From the NCBI RefSeq assembly GCF_963576545.1, contig NC_083651.1, positions 14,323,124 through 14,387,123 on the forward strand: a DNA stretch of 64,000 nucleotides, in the 5' to 3' direction. Shown one piece after another: positions 24,801 to 35,616 of this stretch (positions within the stretch are counted from its first letter, which is position 1; each line of letters opens with the position of its first letter). This DNA comes from Limanda limanda. Lineage: Eukaryota > Chordata > Actinopteri > Pleuronectiformes > Pleuronectidae. Under the pieces are notes generated by a model. The model worked only from the letters and a program-made list of their open reading frames with translations, was not told where the DNA came from and made no database searches. The position numbers and the translations under genes are program-made.

Positions 24801-26080
24801 ATTTTTTGCAAATTCAAAGGAATTGTTCCAGATCCGCACCCGTAACGCATCATTCCACCAAGTTCAGCGATAATCCATCCAGTACTTATCTGGCTCATAG
24901 AAACAAACAACTGACAAGCTGAGGTAAAAACATAACCTTCTTCGCTGTTAACTATCTACTTAGTTGTAGCTCCTTGTTTTGTCCCTTCAGCAATGGAGGA
25001 AATATTTGCAGAGGAAGAGCATTGGGGAAAAGAATTGTGCAGTAAGCATCAAATGAGATACCACCAGTGCCAAGAAATGCTTTGTCTTGAGTCAAGAGGA
25101 ACCTGAAACATTGGTTGAGTTTAGATTTAGCCGTGATCAATGAAAAAAATGGTCTCCCAACAAAATATTGAATTCACAGCGAGCTCTAGGAAACTCAGAT
25201 GAACTCGTTTGCAGTTTATGTTTTGAACGTGTGCATCAGATTCGTCGTGGTTTGTGAAGTCTTATGTCAACATCAGACTTCATAATCATTTAGGTCTGAA
25301 TCTGGAACGTTGCTCTAGTCATTTACCTCAAAAGCAGCTCAGTGAGATAACAGGAGCGATCATCATCTGCTCTGGCAAGAGGGCGTGGTGTAACGGGGGG
25401 CAAGGAGCCTCAACTGCATGTGTGGAAAAGTACTGCTGTGTTGTTGTTGTTGCCTCATATCAAATTAAAACAGAAGGGAGAGATATGGAGGAATCTCATG
25501 CCAGTGGATCATTGCATTTGCATTAAAACTATAGATGAATGATTTGTAAAGTATGGTTATATAAAAAGTTATTCCCCAGGAGACATAACTGTCGCTCTCA
25601 CATGAAAACCTGGATTTATACGGTCAGGTGCGTGACTGTTGTGTCCAACCAACTTACAAATCCTCAAAGTTGTCACTGTTTATGTAATGGTGCGCACTGA
25701 CTCCTCTGACTCAGAACAGTGGTTTAGATCAACTATAGGAACACAAACGTGAGGTGGGCTGACAGAACGTGTTCCTGCACGTGCGCATTAATAAGTGGGC
25801 ACGGAATGTGCTTTTCATGTGTTTTTGTGAGTGTGTGAATCTGTATTTCAGATTTTATGTAACATTCAAGCCCAGTGGGGGGTTTACGGTTCACTGTCCC
25901 TCTCTTTGGCATTATGTCAGGCTGGCCTTGGGGTTTTCCGTTGATGGAGTCACACGGCCTGTGGTTACCGCAGTCACTGCCTCTCTGTCGTAAGCGTTTA
26001 AATTATTTGCATCAAATGGCACGTTGTTACTCCAGGCAGGGCACCATACTGGCTGGTTTGGATCAGCGGGTTGCTATGTG
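21870..26080. other. Intergenic DNA, no gene recognised
   Basis: No frame here has recognisable protein features; those of 80-95 codons (for example 22108-22395 on the - strand, 22157-22426 and 25254-25526 on the +) overlap on opposite strands or lack known motifs. Human SMIM11 lies near KCNE2, but no counterpart was recognised here. Confidence 0.45.
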
Positions 26081-26081
26081 C

Positions 26082-26627
26082 TTAAAGGGATAGTGCACCC
26101 CAAAATGAAAAGGCACTCATCACTTGCTCAACACTGTACCGATGGAGGGTGTTTGAGTCTGCAAAACACGTTTGGAGTTTCAGGGGTAAACAGCCTTGCA
26201 GGAAATTTCTAAACAATTGAGGTAACTGGGCGACCACTTCTTCAAATGTAACAACAGATGAAAAACTGAAAATGCCTCCATACTGGTCCTGTGCTGTCTT
26301 CCCAGTGTCTGCAAGCCCTGACATTCATATTGGACTTAAGACGGTGTCATTTACAACGTGTTGTAGCCTAAATGTCTTGCAATAGCTGCAGTGGCTTGTG
26401 GGCACTTGGGTGACACCTCAGGAGCAGGATGGCAGCTTTTTCTGTTTTGAGGAAGTGGTCGCCCAGTTACTTAATTTGTTTTGAATTTGGTTGCAACATT
26501 GTTTACCCCTAAAATTCCAAATGTGTTTTGATGACTCAAACACTTCACCCCCCCCCCCCCCCCTTCATCGGCACAGTGGTGAGTAGATAATCTGTGAATG
26601 TTCATTTTTGGTGGAATATCCCTTTAA
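26082..26627 (+). mobile_element. Miniature transposon with TTAA target site (AGGGATAGT family)
   Basis: A non-coding element from 26086 to 26623 is flanked by TTAA on both sides (26082-26085 and 26624-26627), the duplication made by piggyBac-type transposases. Its ends are imperfect inverted repeats: AGGGATAGTGCACCCCAAAA at the left and 'tttttggtggaatatccct' at the right. Inner arms also pair: 'aactgggcgaccacttc' at 26224-26240 with 'gaagtggtcgcccagtt' at 26452-26468. A C17-class homopolymer lies near 26549-26564. The 80- to 60-codon frames inside are by-products. Belongs to a MITE family abundant in fish. Confidence 0.85.
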
Positions 26628-26629
26628 CA

Positions 26630-28020
26630 ATAAGTGGCTCATTAACAGCTATGTGGCCAGTAACATCCAATCGTTTTCGTGCAGATGCACAGGATGTATT
26701 TTTTAAACGTACTACTCTGTTGGCTAACAATATTTACTGCTTCAGCTCCTATGACCACCACCACACCTCCTCCTTATCTGGTGTTACGTAGTGTTAATAT
26801 GACCAAGATTTAATGTTCACGTAATTGAGGCCGATGAGTTTTCTCAGCAGCATCATCAGCTGCTCTGACCCTTTGAAACAACAGAGCCTTTTCTGTTTAT
26901 ACCATTTACTGTTAGTGGTCAATTACATCAATTGGACTTAAATGAGCCTTTGTACAATCCACTCCTCCTCTATTTATGAATGTGTCACTGTTCTCAATTT
27001 TCATTTGGCCGACTGTTTAATACACAAATTATATTATCTGCCCATTGAATAGAGACGTTTCCAGTTCGACATCCAGCTGGGAGTTTAAGATAAAGAGATT
27101 AACAGGTGCCATGATAAGATAAAAGTGTAATGTGCATTTAATGTGAACATTTGCCATTTCTGGGCGTTATTGCACTGAATATAAGGAGAACAAAAAAGGA
27201 TAATAACAGAAGAAATAAGAGCAACCTTCGGCTTCCAGGTTGTAAATGTTTGGTCTTTGAGTTTGGTCCTATATTTGTTTAGTAAGAACATATATTTAGT
27301 AAATTAAAAGCCATTATTAATGATTTAGTAACAGTCTTAACAGGAGCAGACTGTCTTATTTAGTTATAAACCCTTAAAGAACTGCCTCATTAAGAAGTTT
27401 TAGAAATATGCTGCTAAATAATGGTTCTGCTGTAACTTGATGTAATTCTAAGTCATAAATAATAAAGGAAATTTAAAGAAAAGCTGCATCGGTTTATTGT
27501 GCAAAGTGTCAGATAAGCTTCCTCGCTGTTGGTTCTTTCAACACACTTTGTGTTGAAACGCTCTTTCATCAGTCTGAGTCAGTAGCCAAATTCCTGATGT
27601 TTGAAAAAAAAAATTGTGAAACATCAGATTACTGAGTTGCCATATTACCAGAATGTGCAGATGCTGAAAACTGACCAGAGAGTGAGAGTAGCGGAGGGGA
27701 ATATACATCCAGGGTCATTGGTAAAGACCAGTATACACTGTTCAATTTACCTTTACTGTATTTACATTTGGAAATCCCAGTTGTAGATGATATACACTAA
27801 TTTGTAGATTGTGCATAAAGAATGTAGCTGTATTTTTTTGCATATTCTTAAATAACTAGACAATAATGAAGCTGTTATTTCCCCCCTCTTTTCCACCTCT
27901 ACCGCCTGTCTCTTTTTTTCCCAGGCTGTTGAATTTGACCTCTTTGCATCTCATTTTACAGCTCTTCTTCTTCTTTTCTGTGTGTGTCTGTTTGTGTGTA
28001 TCTTCCCCTTTGGGTCTTTT
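26630..28020. other. Intergenic DNA, no gene recognised
   Basis: AT-rich sequence between two miniature elements. No coding frame above background and no clear repeat termini. Confidence 0.45.
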
Positions 28021-28039
28021 TCTCTTGTTTCACTTTAAA

Positions 28040-28440
28040 GAGAAAAATGTCCGCCCGGCGTCCCCCCCGCTGGCACTGGAGAGCAAAACATAAATGATCT
28101 TGGAACGATCAGAGGTAGTGAAAGTAATGCCAAGGAGGCCCCTGAGGGTCACAAAACAAAACATTTCACAAAACACAATAACATTTCGCACAAAATATAA
28201 TTTCACAAAAAAGAACATTGCACAAAACCCAACCAAACTTGGTAAAGCACAACATTTGAGAGAACACAACAAAATGTCAAATATCTCAACAACAAATGTG
28301 CTTGTGTTTTGTAAAGTGTTGCTCTGTTTTCTGAAACATTGGTGTGTTTTGACCCTCAGAGCCACCGTAGTAATACACTCCAGCATTTTAGCTGCGAGGG
28401 GCAGAAAATTCCCTCCTTCAAGCACAAGATCCAGTTTCAA
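28040..28440 (+). mobile_element. Fold-back dispersed element
   Basis: Left-arm text 'cgctggcactgga...aaacataaa', 'gatcagaggtagtg' and 'cctgagggtcacaaaac' is answered by an inverted 'gttttgaccctcag' at 28347-28359, enclosing an A/C-rich centre of repeated 'acaaaac/acatttcac' words. A second copy of the left arm lies at 51733-51826 ('ctgctggcactgcat', 'gatcagaggtggtggttcta', 'cctgagggtcaaac'). The two 129- and 136-codon frames on opposite strands over this element are not genes. Confidence 0.6.
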
Positions 28441-28614
28441 ACATTCTTGTCAGCGAACAGATACCTCGCTGAAGCGTCCTTGAACAAGACAATGGACGTG
28501 TACTGACTCCAGGGTGTGATACCAAATTCCTTTAAATTAAGACCCCGTCTGTACTCATCACTTCGCCAAACTGCAGACATTTCCTTTTTTTTATGTTTTT
28601 CATACAGAACTTTA

Positions 28615-28797
28615 AGACACACCAGGGCCGGGTCTAGGCAGGGGCAAGAGGGGGCCTGGCCCCCTCAAATAAATGTTGTGCCCCCTCAAACTAAATCCCA
28701 ATTTATAATTATAATAATATAATAAAGCACAATGCCCCCTCAAGATTTGTGGCTGCCCCCTCATACATGCCTGTCTAGACCCGGCCCTGAGACACAC
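28615..28797 (+). mobile_element. hAT-type MITE with perfect 8-bp target duplication
   Basis: A 167-bp element (28623-28789) has inverted ends CAGGGCCGGGTCTAGGCAGG and CCTGTCTAGACCCGGCCCTG, matching with one mismatch when reverse-complemented. It is flanked by identical octamers AGACACAC at 28615-28622 and 28790-28797, the 8-bp duplication typical of hAT transposases. The inside repeats the phrase 'gccccctcaa' and has no coding capacity. The intact duplication suggests a fairly young insertion. Confidence 0.93.
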
Positions 28798-28799
28798 AA

Positions 28800-30436
28800 T
28801 GTTGAATCAATACATTGTTAATAAATAAATAATTATCCGACATAAAAACAACAAAAAAAGTGCGTGTCAATATGATCCAACAATGTTCAGCATTATACTG
28901 CCTCCTATAGGGAGAGCCACAGTCAAACTATTATAAAGCAATCAATGTTGTGTTGGGTTGTGCTTCCTCCGAGTGGGAAGATGAGGAATTACAGGCGAAT
29001 AAACATATAAGCCTCATCCATTAACAATTTTTGTCTCTACCATTTGGTTTTTGATGTTTTCATTGCTTGTGCGCCTGGGTGTGCTTGTGCATGTGTGTAT
29101 GTGTGTATGTGTGTGTGTCTTATAATGACTATCAGGCCTCACCATTTATTTTTGCCAACTGGAAGTGATATCAGCCTTTTGAAGGTCATGCCGCAGTATC
29201 CTTCCCTCCCTTCCGCACGCAGAAAGTCAAAACCCAGCAGAAAAGATAAAGAAAAGTAAACAGCACCTGAGCAGTGTGGGCCTGTGAAGCAGTGAGCGAC
29301 AGTGACTTTGTGTCTTGCTGTGTTTTGGTCTTTTCTCACTGCAGCATTCCCCGACCTCCTGACAGATTTCACCATGCGGCCTCTGACATCCTGGCAGCAG
29401 GTTGGTGCAGTATGGAACAGATGAAATACAATATAGTGTGTATCTCGATTTTCTCAATGTGTTCTTGCGAAGGGAGCAGCTTTCTCTTGTTCTCTTGTGG
29501 TCGGCTGTTGAATTGTGGTTGAATGAGGGTGAGTGGGTGGACAGAACACAAATAAAATCACATAGGTGGATGACGCTGATGACAATAGTAATGAAATCAA
29601 CCTGGAGAGTGATAATGGCTTTTTTGGAATACTACATGTTGCGTGTTATTTTATTATTGTGCATATCACACATATCACAGTTCTGACAATCATACAGCAT
29701 CTGTATTCAGACGTACATATGACCCACTTTTGAAGGGTTGTTGTTAAATTACAAGACAGTTAAAGGCCTTAACAACCTGTTTTCTGAACCAGTTTCTTAC
29801 TGTTAATTATGTGGTGCAATATGTTTGGGGAACAAGTGTTTTTTCCATGTGCTGCATGTGCTTATTTTTCGGAGCTTTTCTAACTGGTTTAAATTGAGTG
29901 GAATTTTGCTGTAATTCCCTGCATTCTGTACAATTTAGTATCTTTTATATGAACGATTGAATCACTATTGTTTGTTTTTTTGCTCATGTTGCCAGGCCAC
30001 TGTTTAACAAATTTGATGTAACCCCACCCACAACTTCTGATGAAACAAAACAAAACAAATTATATTTATTAATATTTACAGTGTTAAAATCTTAATAAAT
30101 AATAAATTCTAAAGGATGCTTTTCTGCTTAACTGCTACTTATTTAACTATGACTTTTTTATGTTGTAAAGAAATACAATGCAAAACCAAGTTTCCAGGGG
30201 CTTAAAGACCCAGTGTAATGAATTTGTTTACACATAGTAATAATGGGTCTTATTTCAAGAAATGTTTTTACCGTGGCTATTAAAGTAAATGGATTCAAAT
30301 AAAAATAATGTTGATTATCTTACTAGTGTGGAACTGAATTTGCACAAGTTTAATATCTTTAGTTGTAACAGAATTTGGATACAATACACTCAGTTTACTT
30401 TACAGACAAACCCTCCTGTGTTTTCCCTCCAACTAG
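28800..30436. other. kcne2 upstream region
   Basis: Contains a (GT)n-like run at about 29089-29119 and otherwise unremarkable AT-rich DNA. A 5' non-coding exon of kcne2 is expected somewhere here, because the coding exon begins directly after an acceptor-like TTTCCCTCCAACTAG (to 30436), but no donor can be assigned confidently. Confidence 0.4.
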
Positions 30437-30760
30437 ATGAAGAACTCTGATTGGTCCAACCTGACCCTTCACCTGGAGGAGTCTCTGAGTCACTACCTTG
30501 ACAACTGGAGGCATAACAAGACGGCAGCCGCCAACGCTTTGGACAAGACACTGGCCGAGGAGAACTTCAGGGGTGTCGTCTGGTATCTGGCCGTGGTGAT
30601 CGGCATGCTTGCCTTCATTCTTGTGGCCATGCTGGTGAGCACAGTCAAGTCCAAGAGGAGGGAGCACTCGAATGACCCGTACCACCAGTACATCGAGGAG
30701 GACTGGAGGGCTCAGATGAAGCAGGCTGAGGGTGGGGTGATCAGTAACTTTGGAGTTTGA
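30437..30760 (+). CDS. kcne2: Potassium voltage-gated channel subunit KCNE2 (MiRP1)
   Basis: Single-exon frame of 107 aa; human KCNE2 has 123. The product is a single-pass beta subunit that joins KCNQ1, hERG and other Kv alpha subunits and alters their gating and trafficking; in mammals it matters in heart, stomach and choroid plexus. Two N-glycosylation sequons lie in the extracellular part (N8 LT, N27 KT). The membrane helix spans about 47-69. The family's juxtamembrane signature VSTVKSKRREHSNDPYHQYI (67-86) is complete and is followed by EEDW. The tail after it is shorter than in mammals. The initiator ATG lies exactly behind an AG acceptor with a pyrimidine tract, consistent with the usual structure of non-coding 5' exon(s) plus one coding exon. 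slc5a3 lies upstream on the same strand, as on human 21q22. Confidence 0.95.
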   Translation: MKNSDWSNLTLHLEESLSHYLDNWRHNKTAAANALDKTLAEENFRGVVWYLAVVIGMLAFILVAMLVSTVKSKRREHSNDPYHQYIEEDWRAQMKQAEGGVISNFGV

Positions 30761-30847
30761 TTACACACGCAGATGCTCAACTCACTGCAAAAACCACCAG
30801 TATCACCAATTATGTATCATATGGCTGGTCAAATTTGTAATCAGAAT

Positions 30848-30853
30848 AATAAA
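30848..30853 (+). terminator. kcne2: Probable kcne2 polyadenylation signal
   Basis: AATAAA 88 bases after the kcne2 stop codon, followed within 40 bases by T- and GT-containing sequence. First canonical signal after the gene. Confidence 0.6.
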
Positions 30854-31168
30854 GTCTAATTGATTCTGTAAATCTAACTTGTGGTTTAGCTCAATGTGTA
30901 ATTCATTCCTTTCAATAATACGTAAAGAAAATGGCTCCCAAGCTTTTATGTCTGTTGTTTCCCAGCAACCGTGTCAGACACGTCAGAGTGTTTCACATTT
31001 ATTGTAGGGCCCCGCAGGCAAAGTGGACCTGGGGGGGCCCTACATCGAAACAAAAGCTACTCCCACACAAAGAAACACATGATACCAAACCAGATTCTTT
31101 AACTATCCCAATTATAAATAAGCGGCATACTGCCATACACATAAATAAAAGTGAGGTAAAGTAGTAGT

Positions 31169-31536
31169 TTAAAGGTCCAGTGTGTAAGATTTAGGTGAAA
31201 TGGATCTATTGGCAGAAATTGAATACAAATAATCCTAATGATGTTTCCACTAGTGTTTCATCTAATTGTACAAACTGTTGTTTTCTTCACCTTAGAATTA
31301 GCTCTTTATATTTAAATACTTTATATTCATATTGGTAACAGGTCCTCAGATGTCACCATGTTTTTCACAGTAGCCCAGACTGGACAAACTAAATACATTT
31401 GGAGTTTTTATGACAACTGAAGGTTACCACAGGTTCACCTTCATGGTTGGAAAGGGAAGGTGAGCTGAGGGGTATTCAGCTGCAACATCCAAGTTTACCA
31501 ATAGAAGTCACTAAATTCCACACACTGAACCTTTAA
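31169..31536 (+). mobile_element. Miniature transposon with TTAA target site (AGGTCCAGTGTGT family)
   Basis: The element runs 31173-31532 with inverted ends AGGTCCAGTGTGTAAGATTT and, at the right, 'aattccacacactgaacct'. TTAA flanks it at 31169-31172 and 31533-31536, the piggyBac-type duplication. It is non-coding, with internal phrases 'caggtcctcagatgtcacca' and 'cagtagcccagactggacaa' typical of a common fish MITE. The next element's 8-bp duplication (CCTTTAAG, 31530-31537) overlaps its right end, so this MITE was present before the hAT insertion that begins at 31538. Confidence 0.9.
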
Positions 31537-31971
31537 GCAGTAGCGATTTTAGCCTGAAATTTCTGGTGGGGCAATTTTGTATGACGTCATGTCACCGTCA
31601 CAAAAATAGAGGTGAAGAGGTAAGTAGTAGGCCTATAAAGACCAGTAAGATATATTATGGGCTGCATTTTGAGTGCCAGCCAAGTTTAGTTTTCACTGTA
31701 ACACGTTACAACACATTAACATCAATACTCTGGATAAAGAGCTTTAGGAGATGTAATGCTACTTTAAACAGCTGCTCTAAAAATGCAGATGTGACTTCAT
31801 AAACTAACGCTTCTCTCTGCTGGGGGGACCGGCTCATGCCGGTTCATGTCGGTGTGTGTCAGTAATAATCCTGTACGCTCCCGTTAGCATCGCGATTACT
31901 GCTGCTATCATGCCTGCGGGATAGCGTAGCTGAGCTAACAAGCCAGGTACAGGTACCTGCGAATCACTACT

Positions 31972-32046
31972 GATGATGATACTTATCCTCCAGTGGAATG
32001 TCAGGAGTCTCGTGGCCAATGGGCAAGAGTTTACAAAATTGTATAT
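31972..32046 (+). mobile_element. Start of LINE ORF2 (unit 1 copy)
   Basis: From the ATG at 31974 the frame reads MMILILQWNVRSLVANGQEF-like sequence, the conserved beginning of the endonuclease domain of a fish LINE (ILQWN.RS...NGQEF). It stops after about 24 codons, where unrelated DNA begins ('tatgccatgactttatttgt'). The same fragment recurs at 37418-37473, 41847-41925 and 47895-47970. In units 2-4 it directly follows, or once followed, the DNA transposon that splits the LINE. Confidence 0.7.
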
Positions 32047-32539
32047 GCCATGACTTTATTTGTATAGCGCTTTTCAAAACAGCTGTTACATAGTGATTCA
32101 CACAGAGGACAAATAAAAACAAGAAAACAAGACATCTGAAACAACAAGTATTTAGTAAAGGTAAGTTTAAGAGATGGTTCAGGGTGTAGGATTAAATGAA
32201 TGTCACCAATGGATATTTAAGGACCTTTGTACAGAGAAAGGTTATTTTTAACTTAACAGATCAAGTTGAGGTAAAATTGTACAATTGTCCTGTGATAAAA
32301 ACTGTTAACTTTCTTCTCATGAGCATCAGACAGTGTTTGTAACACTGTGAAACCACACTCAGCAGGAGGGTCACACTCTGTAAGCATCTTGCACATATGT
32401 GGTTTTCCTGCCATTGAGAAGGTAAACTACATACATTATATATTTTAGTTTGTGATATTTATACCCACAATTTTCATCATCATTTTATCGTCAAGAAGGA
32501 TGGAGCTTGAATTCTCAATATTCTCATTTGAAGTAAATC

Positions 32540-32687
32540 ATCATATTTGTGGTTTCATTCACATTCACCAGGCATAATTTAGTTTCAGGTTTTGACAAAA
32601 AGCAACTCACCACTTCCTTTTCTCTGGGCCTCCTCCACCAACACTGATAAAGTCTGTGAAGCTCCAGTCTGTCTCTCTCTCTGTCTA
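32540..32687 (+). promoter_or_regulatory. Receptor gene promoter region, unit 1
   Basis: Upstream of the receptor ATG there is a RUNX-type site TGTGGTTT at 32548-32555 and an ETS/PU.1-type site CCACTTCCT at 32610-32618, followed by a pyrimidine-rich leader. RUNX plus ETS sites without a TATA box are common in leukocyte promoters. Unit 2 keeps both (37982-37989 and 38044-38052). In unit 3 the RUNX word is changed to TGAGGTTT. Confidence 0.35.
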
Positions 32688-34274
32688 ATGGCCGCCATGT
32701 TCCACTTGAACCAAGCTGCTCTGTTCGCTGTTCATCTCGTAGTTATGTGTCCTGTCCTGGCAGGTACGTCGGAAGTTTATGTTTCTAGATAAGTGATTTT
32801 CTGCAGATGTAATTTACACATTTAATTTTATACTGACTGATTTTCTCCTTTACCTGTTAGAGATTTTAGAGTTTTTTCCAGATGACCACAGCAGTATACT
32901 GGTGTCCAGCGGGGAATCTGTCACGTTCACCTGCAACATATCCACAAACAGAATAATACAAATCAACTGGACCAAAGACAGATTTCTTTATTCTCACTCT
33001 ATGTCACGCAATTAGACTTTTTCAAATTTCACCTCTGACAGAGTGAGAATAGACGTTGACCTTCCTTCAAAGCTGAACATTTCTAACGCTCAGCATGAAG
33101 ACTCAGGACTATATCAATGTAGTGTGACTGACAGAAAAGGTCCAAGGAGTAACAAGTGGAATCTAACCGTGGCTGGGACACCTCCAGGTAAGCAGGGCAC
33201 CGAGCGTAGTGCAAGTCAAGGTTCACACCGTCCTGCTACCTGCATAAATACACTTTCTTTTCTTGCAGAAGTCCTGTCGTGGTATTTTCTATACACAATT
33301 CTACCTGGAGTTGTGTTGCTCCTCTTTGGCATCACTGCAGCTGTTTGCCTCCGCAGGTGAGTTGCAGCTTTTAACTGTTAGATTCAGATGAAACTGAATA
33401 ACTATGGATGGATCTGATCAGTTGTAGAGCAGTTATCAGCTCTATGAACTAAGACTGATTTGACTGTGAAGCTCAATCGCAGATAATTCATTTAAAGGGT
33501 CATTACCTCCAGGGACGTCCTTTCATCTTGTTATTCATATGCAGGTTTTTCTATAAAAGTTAAAGTGCACGTTAATTCTTCTGCTCATAGCGTTGGTTGG
33601 TTTGTTACTGAACGGAGGTGAGTTACAGCTTTTAACTGTTAGATTCTGCTGAAACTGAATAACTATGGATGGATCTGATCAGTTGTAGAGCAGTTATCAG
33701 CTCTCGGAAGTAAGACTGATTTGACTGTAAAGCTCAATCACAGATAATACATTGAAAAGGTCGATACCTCCAGGGACGTCCTGTCATCTTGTTATTCATG
33801 TTCAGGTTTTTCTATAAAAGATAAAGTGCACGTTATTTCTTCTGCTCATAGCGTTGGTTGGTTTGCTACAGAACGGACTTTCTGTTTAGATTTACTACTT
33901 TATTTTACTTCTATTACTTTACGACTCAACATTTGTATTTTGAGCAAATTGCACACATATGTAATTATTAGTCATATAAATATGTGGGATTTTTTCACAC
34001 ATAATTTCCCCCCTGCCACTTATAATAAATATTTGTCTCTAGATCAAACTCGTTCCGAGTAAACAGCATCAACTTGATCTCATCTGGTTTTCCTCTTTTA
34101 TCAAAAACCGCATCTCTTTTATCACAATTTTACTTCTGCAGAATACGCAGGGCCAGGACCTCAAACAAGAGACACTGTGACCACAGGACTCTGACTTGTG
34201 CAGAATACAGACTAATTACAAGCGGTGGTAAATATGAACCAATAGACTTAGTTCAATGGCCTCTCCTTGACTGA
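32688..34274 (+). pseudogene. V-set Ig receptor, copy 1 (nonsense codon in Ig exon)
   Basis: Same four-exon layout as the intact copy at 38122-39447: signal-peptide exon 32688-32763, Ig exon 32861-33187, membrane exon 33269-33356 and tail exon 34142-34274, with phases kept and GT/AG at each junction. In the Ig exon a TAG at 33013-33015 replaces the CAG (Gln) of copy 2, truncating the protein between the two disulphide cysteines. The rest of the frame stays open, including the tail with EYRLI and KYEPI, so the loss looks recent. The intron between membrane and tail exons carries a tandem duplication (33357-33617 against 33618-33875). A polyadenylation signal AATAAA lies at 34372-34377. An unprocessed pseudogene, since introns are present. 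Confidence 0.8.
33357..33875 (+). repeat. Intron duplication in receptor copy 1
   Basis: About 261 bp from the splice donor after the membrane exon ('gtgagttgcagcttttaact') to 'ttggtttgttactgaacgga' are repeated immediately downstream ('gtgagttacagcttttaact' to 'ttggtttgctacagaacgga'). Copies 2 and 3 have only one. The donor is therefore duplicated (33357 and 33618). The two halves differ at several bases. Confidence 0.9.
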
Positions 34275-34680
34275 GAGGTATGAAGATAACATTACAGCTA
34301 AATAAGAATACAGAGAGATTTTGTACAGATATCACAAGAGAGAGGACATTTTGTTTAAGATGATGTATAAAAATAAATGAATCCACAAAATGTTCACAGA
34401 GGCCAACATAATGGTATATATATTGTAAAAATGTCCTAAAGCAATGTTTCACATTATTCTATGGTAACCAGACAGCTCATGTCAGCTTTCTGTGGCTGGG
34501 CATGTGACAATTACATGCATGATATATAATATCTCTACTCTGACATTCTGCCATTACTGACAATAATCCATCAATTAATTTACCTTCCATTATGCTACAA
34601 ACTGTTTATTCTAATCAATGCTGTAAATACCCTTATCTTTCTGATGTTCTCCATTACACGTGGCATCTACTGCACTTCTG

Positions 34681-34896
34681 TCCGTCCTGGGAGAGGGATC
34701 CCTCACATGTGTCTCTCTCTCTGAGGTTTCTACCTTCTTTTTACCCTGTTAAGTGTTTTTAATTTTAATTGTTTTACTTACTCTTGTTGATGGTTAAGGG
34801 CAGAGGATGTCACACCTTGTTAAAGCCCTATGAGAAAAATTGTGATTTGTGAATATGGGCTGTACAAATAAAATTTAATTGATTGATTGATTGATG
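34681..34896 (+). mobile_element. LINE 3' tail (unit 1 copy)
   Basis: Phrases 'gggatccctcacatgtgtct', 'ctgaggtttctaccttcttt', 'gcagaggatgtcacaccttg' and 'gaatatgggctgtacaaata' followed by ATTGATTGATTG are the 3' region and short-repeat tail of a common fish LINE. Homologous pieces lie at 39868-40072, 43970-44176 and 48042-48247. No coding part is attached. Confidence 0.75.
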
Positions 34897-35159
34897 TAAA
34901 ATATACTTGATGTTGACATGTGTTAAGGCTTCTATTTGGTTGCAAAAAAATAAAAAAATACGGAAACTGTCACTCATGTATTGATAGAGTTTGACAAATA
35001 TAATGAACAAAGATGGGAATTGTTATCACGAAAAGCTAAATATTACTTTAGAAAATTTGTAAGGGAATACATCAAGGAATATACATTTAGTTCTAATGAA
35101 CTACTGAAGAGAAACAGGACTTAAGAAAATAATAATAACATTTTTTGTTTAGTTTTGTC

Positions 35160-35616
35160 TGCTGCCAAGCTAAAGCTCCCACTCCAGTCCAAAAGGTAGC
35201 GATAATGCACCTATGAGCTAAACCCGCCAAGAAACCCCTCAAACAGTAGAACGGTCATTGAGGAGCAAAGTAGAGGGTGAAGCAGCGCAGAGAAATGAAT
35301 AAAGGGACCACATATGCTGAGGCTGTTAAGAAAGTTACTAAATGTGGTGAAGTAGAGGAAATGATGAAGAATGAAGGGGGAGGCTCCCCTCCAGTAACAA
35401 TGGTGGAAAACAAGTCTAATTTCCTGACCTTTATTGTTGAGTTGTTGTGTGACATGAAGCAGACAGAAAAGTAATTCGGATGTGGTTAGAGATGTGGTGA
35501 AAACTGCTGAGAGGGTTCTTGGAATTGAAGAGGTTGAGCCATCAACACTTTACAGACATGTGTTTTCTAGAGAAAGGAAAGGTCAAAACAAGTGGAGGCT
35601 GAACAGAGGAAGATGA
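35160..35616 (+). mobile_element. LINE 5' leader and ORF1 remnant (unit 1 copy)
   Basis: A leader of the type 'ggtagcgataatgcacctat...cgccaagaaacc' precedes an ORF1 remnant starting near 35294 with TYAEAVKKVTKCGEVEE. It runs through NFLTFIVELLCDMKQTEK to a stop, then in another frame DVVRDVVKTAERVLGIEE. This resembles the C-terminal part of fish LINE ORF1 proteins (FIVEV...TEKIKIIVKAAEK). It is internally shortened and frameshifted. It ends 'gaacagaggaagatga', where the DNA transposon interrupts the LINE just before ORF2. Copies: 40262-40579, about 44500-46626 (split by insertions) and 48540-48980. Confidence 0.65.

Noticed and set aside
28030..28483. 136- and 129-codon frames on opposite strands
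   Set aside because: Produced by the fold-back repeat with A/C-rich centre; no protein features.
35277..35474. Repeated 60-70 codon frames (TYAEAVKKVTKCG...) in every array unit
   Set aside because: They are the remains of LINE ORF1, not a conserved host gene, despite recurring four times.
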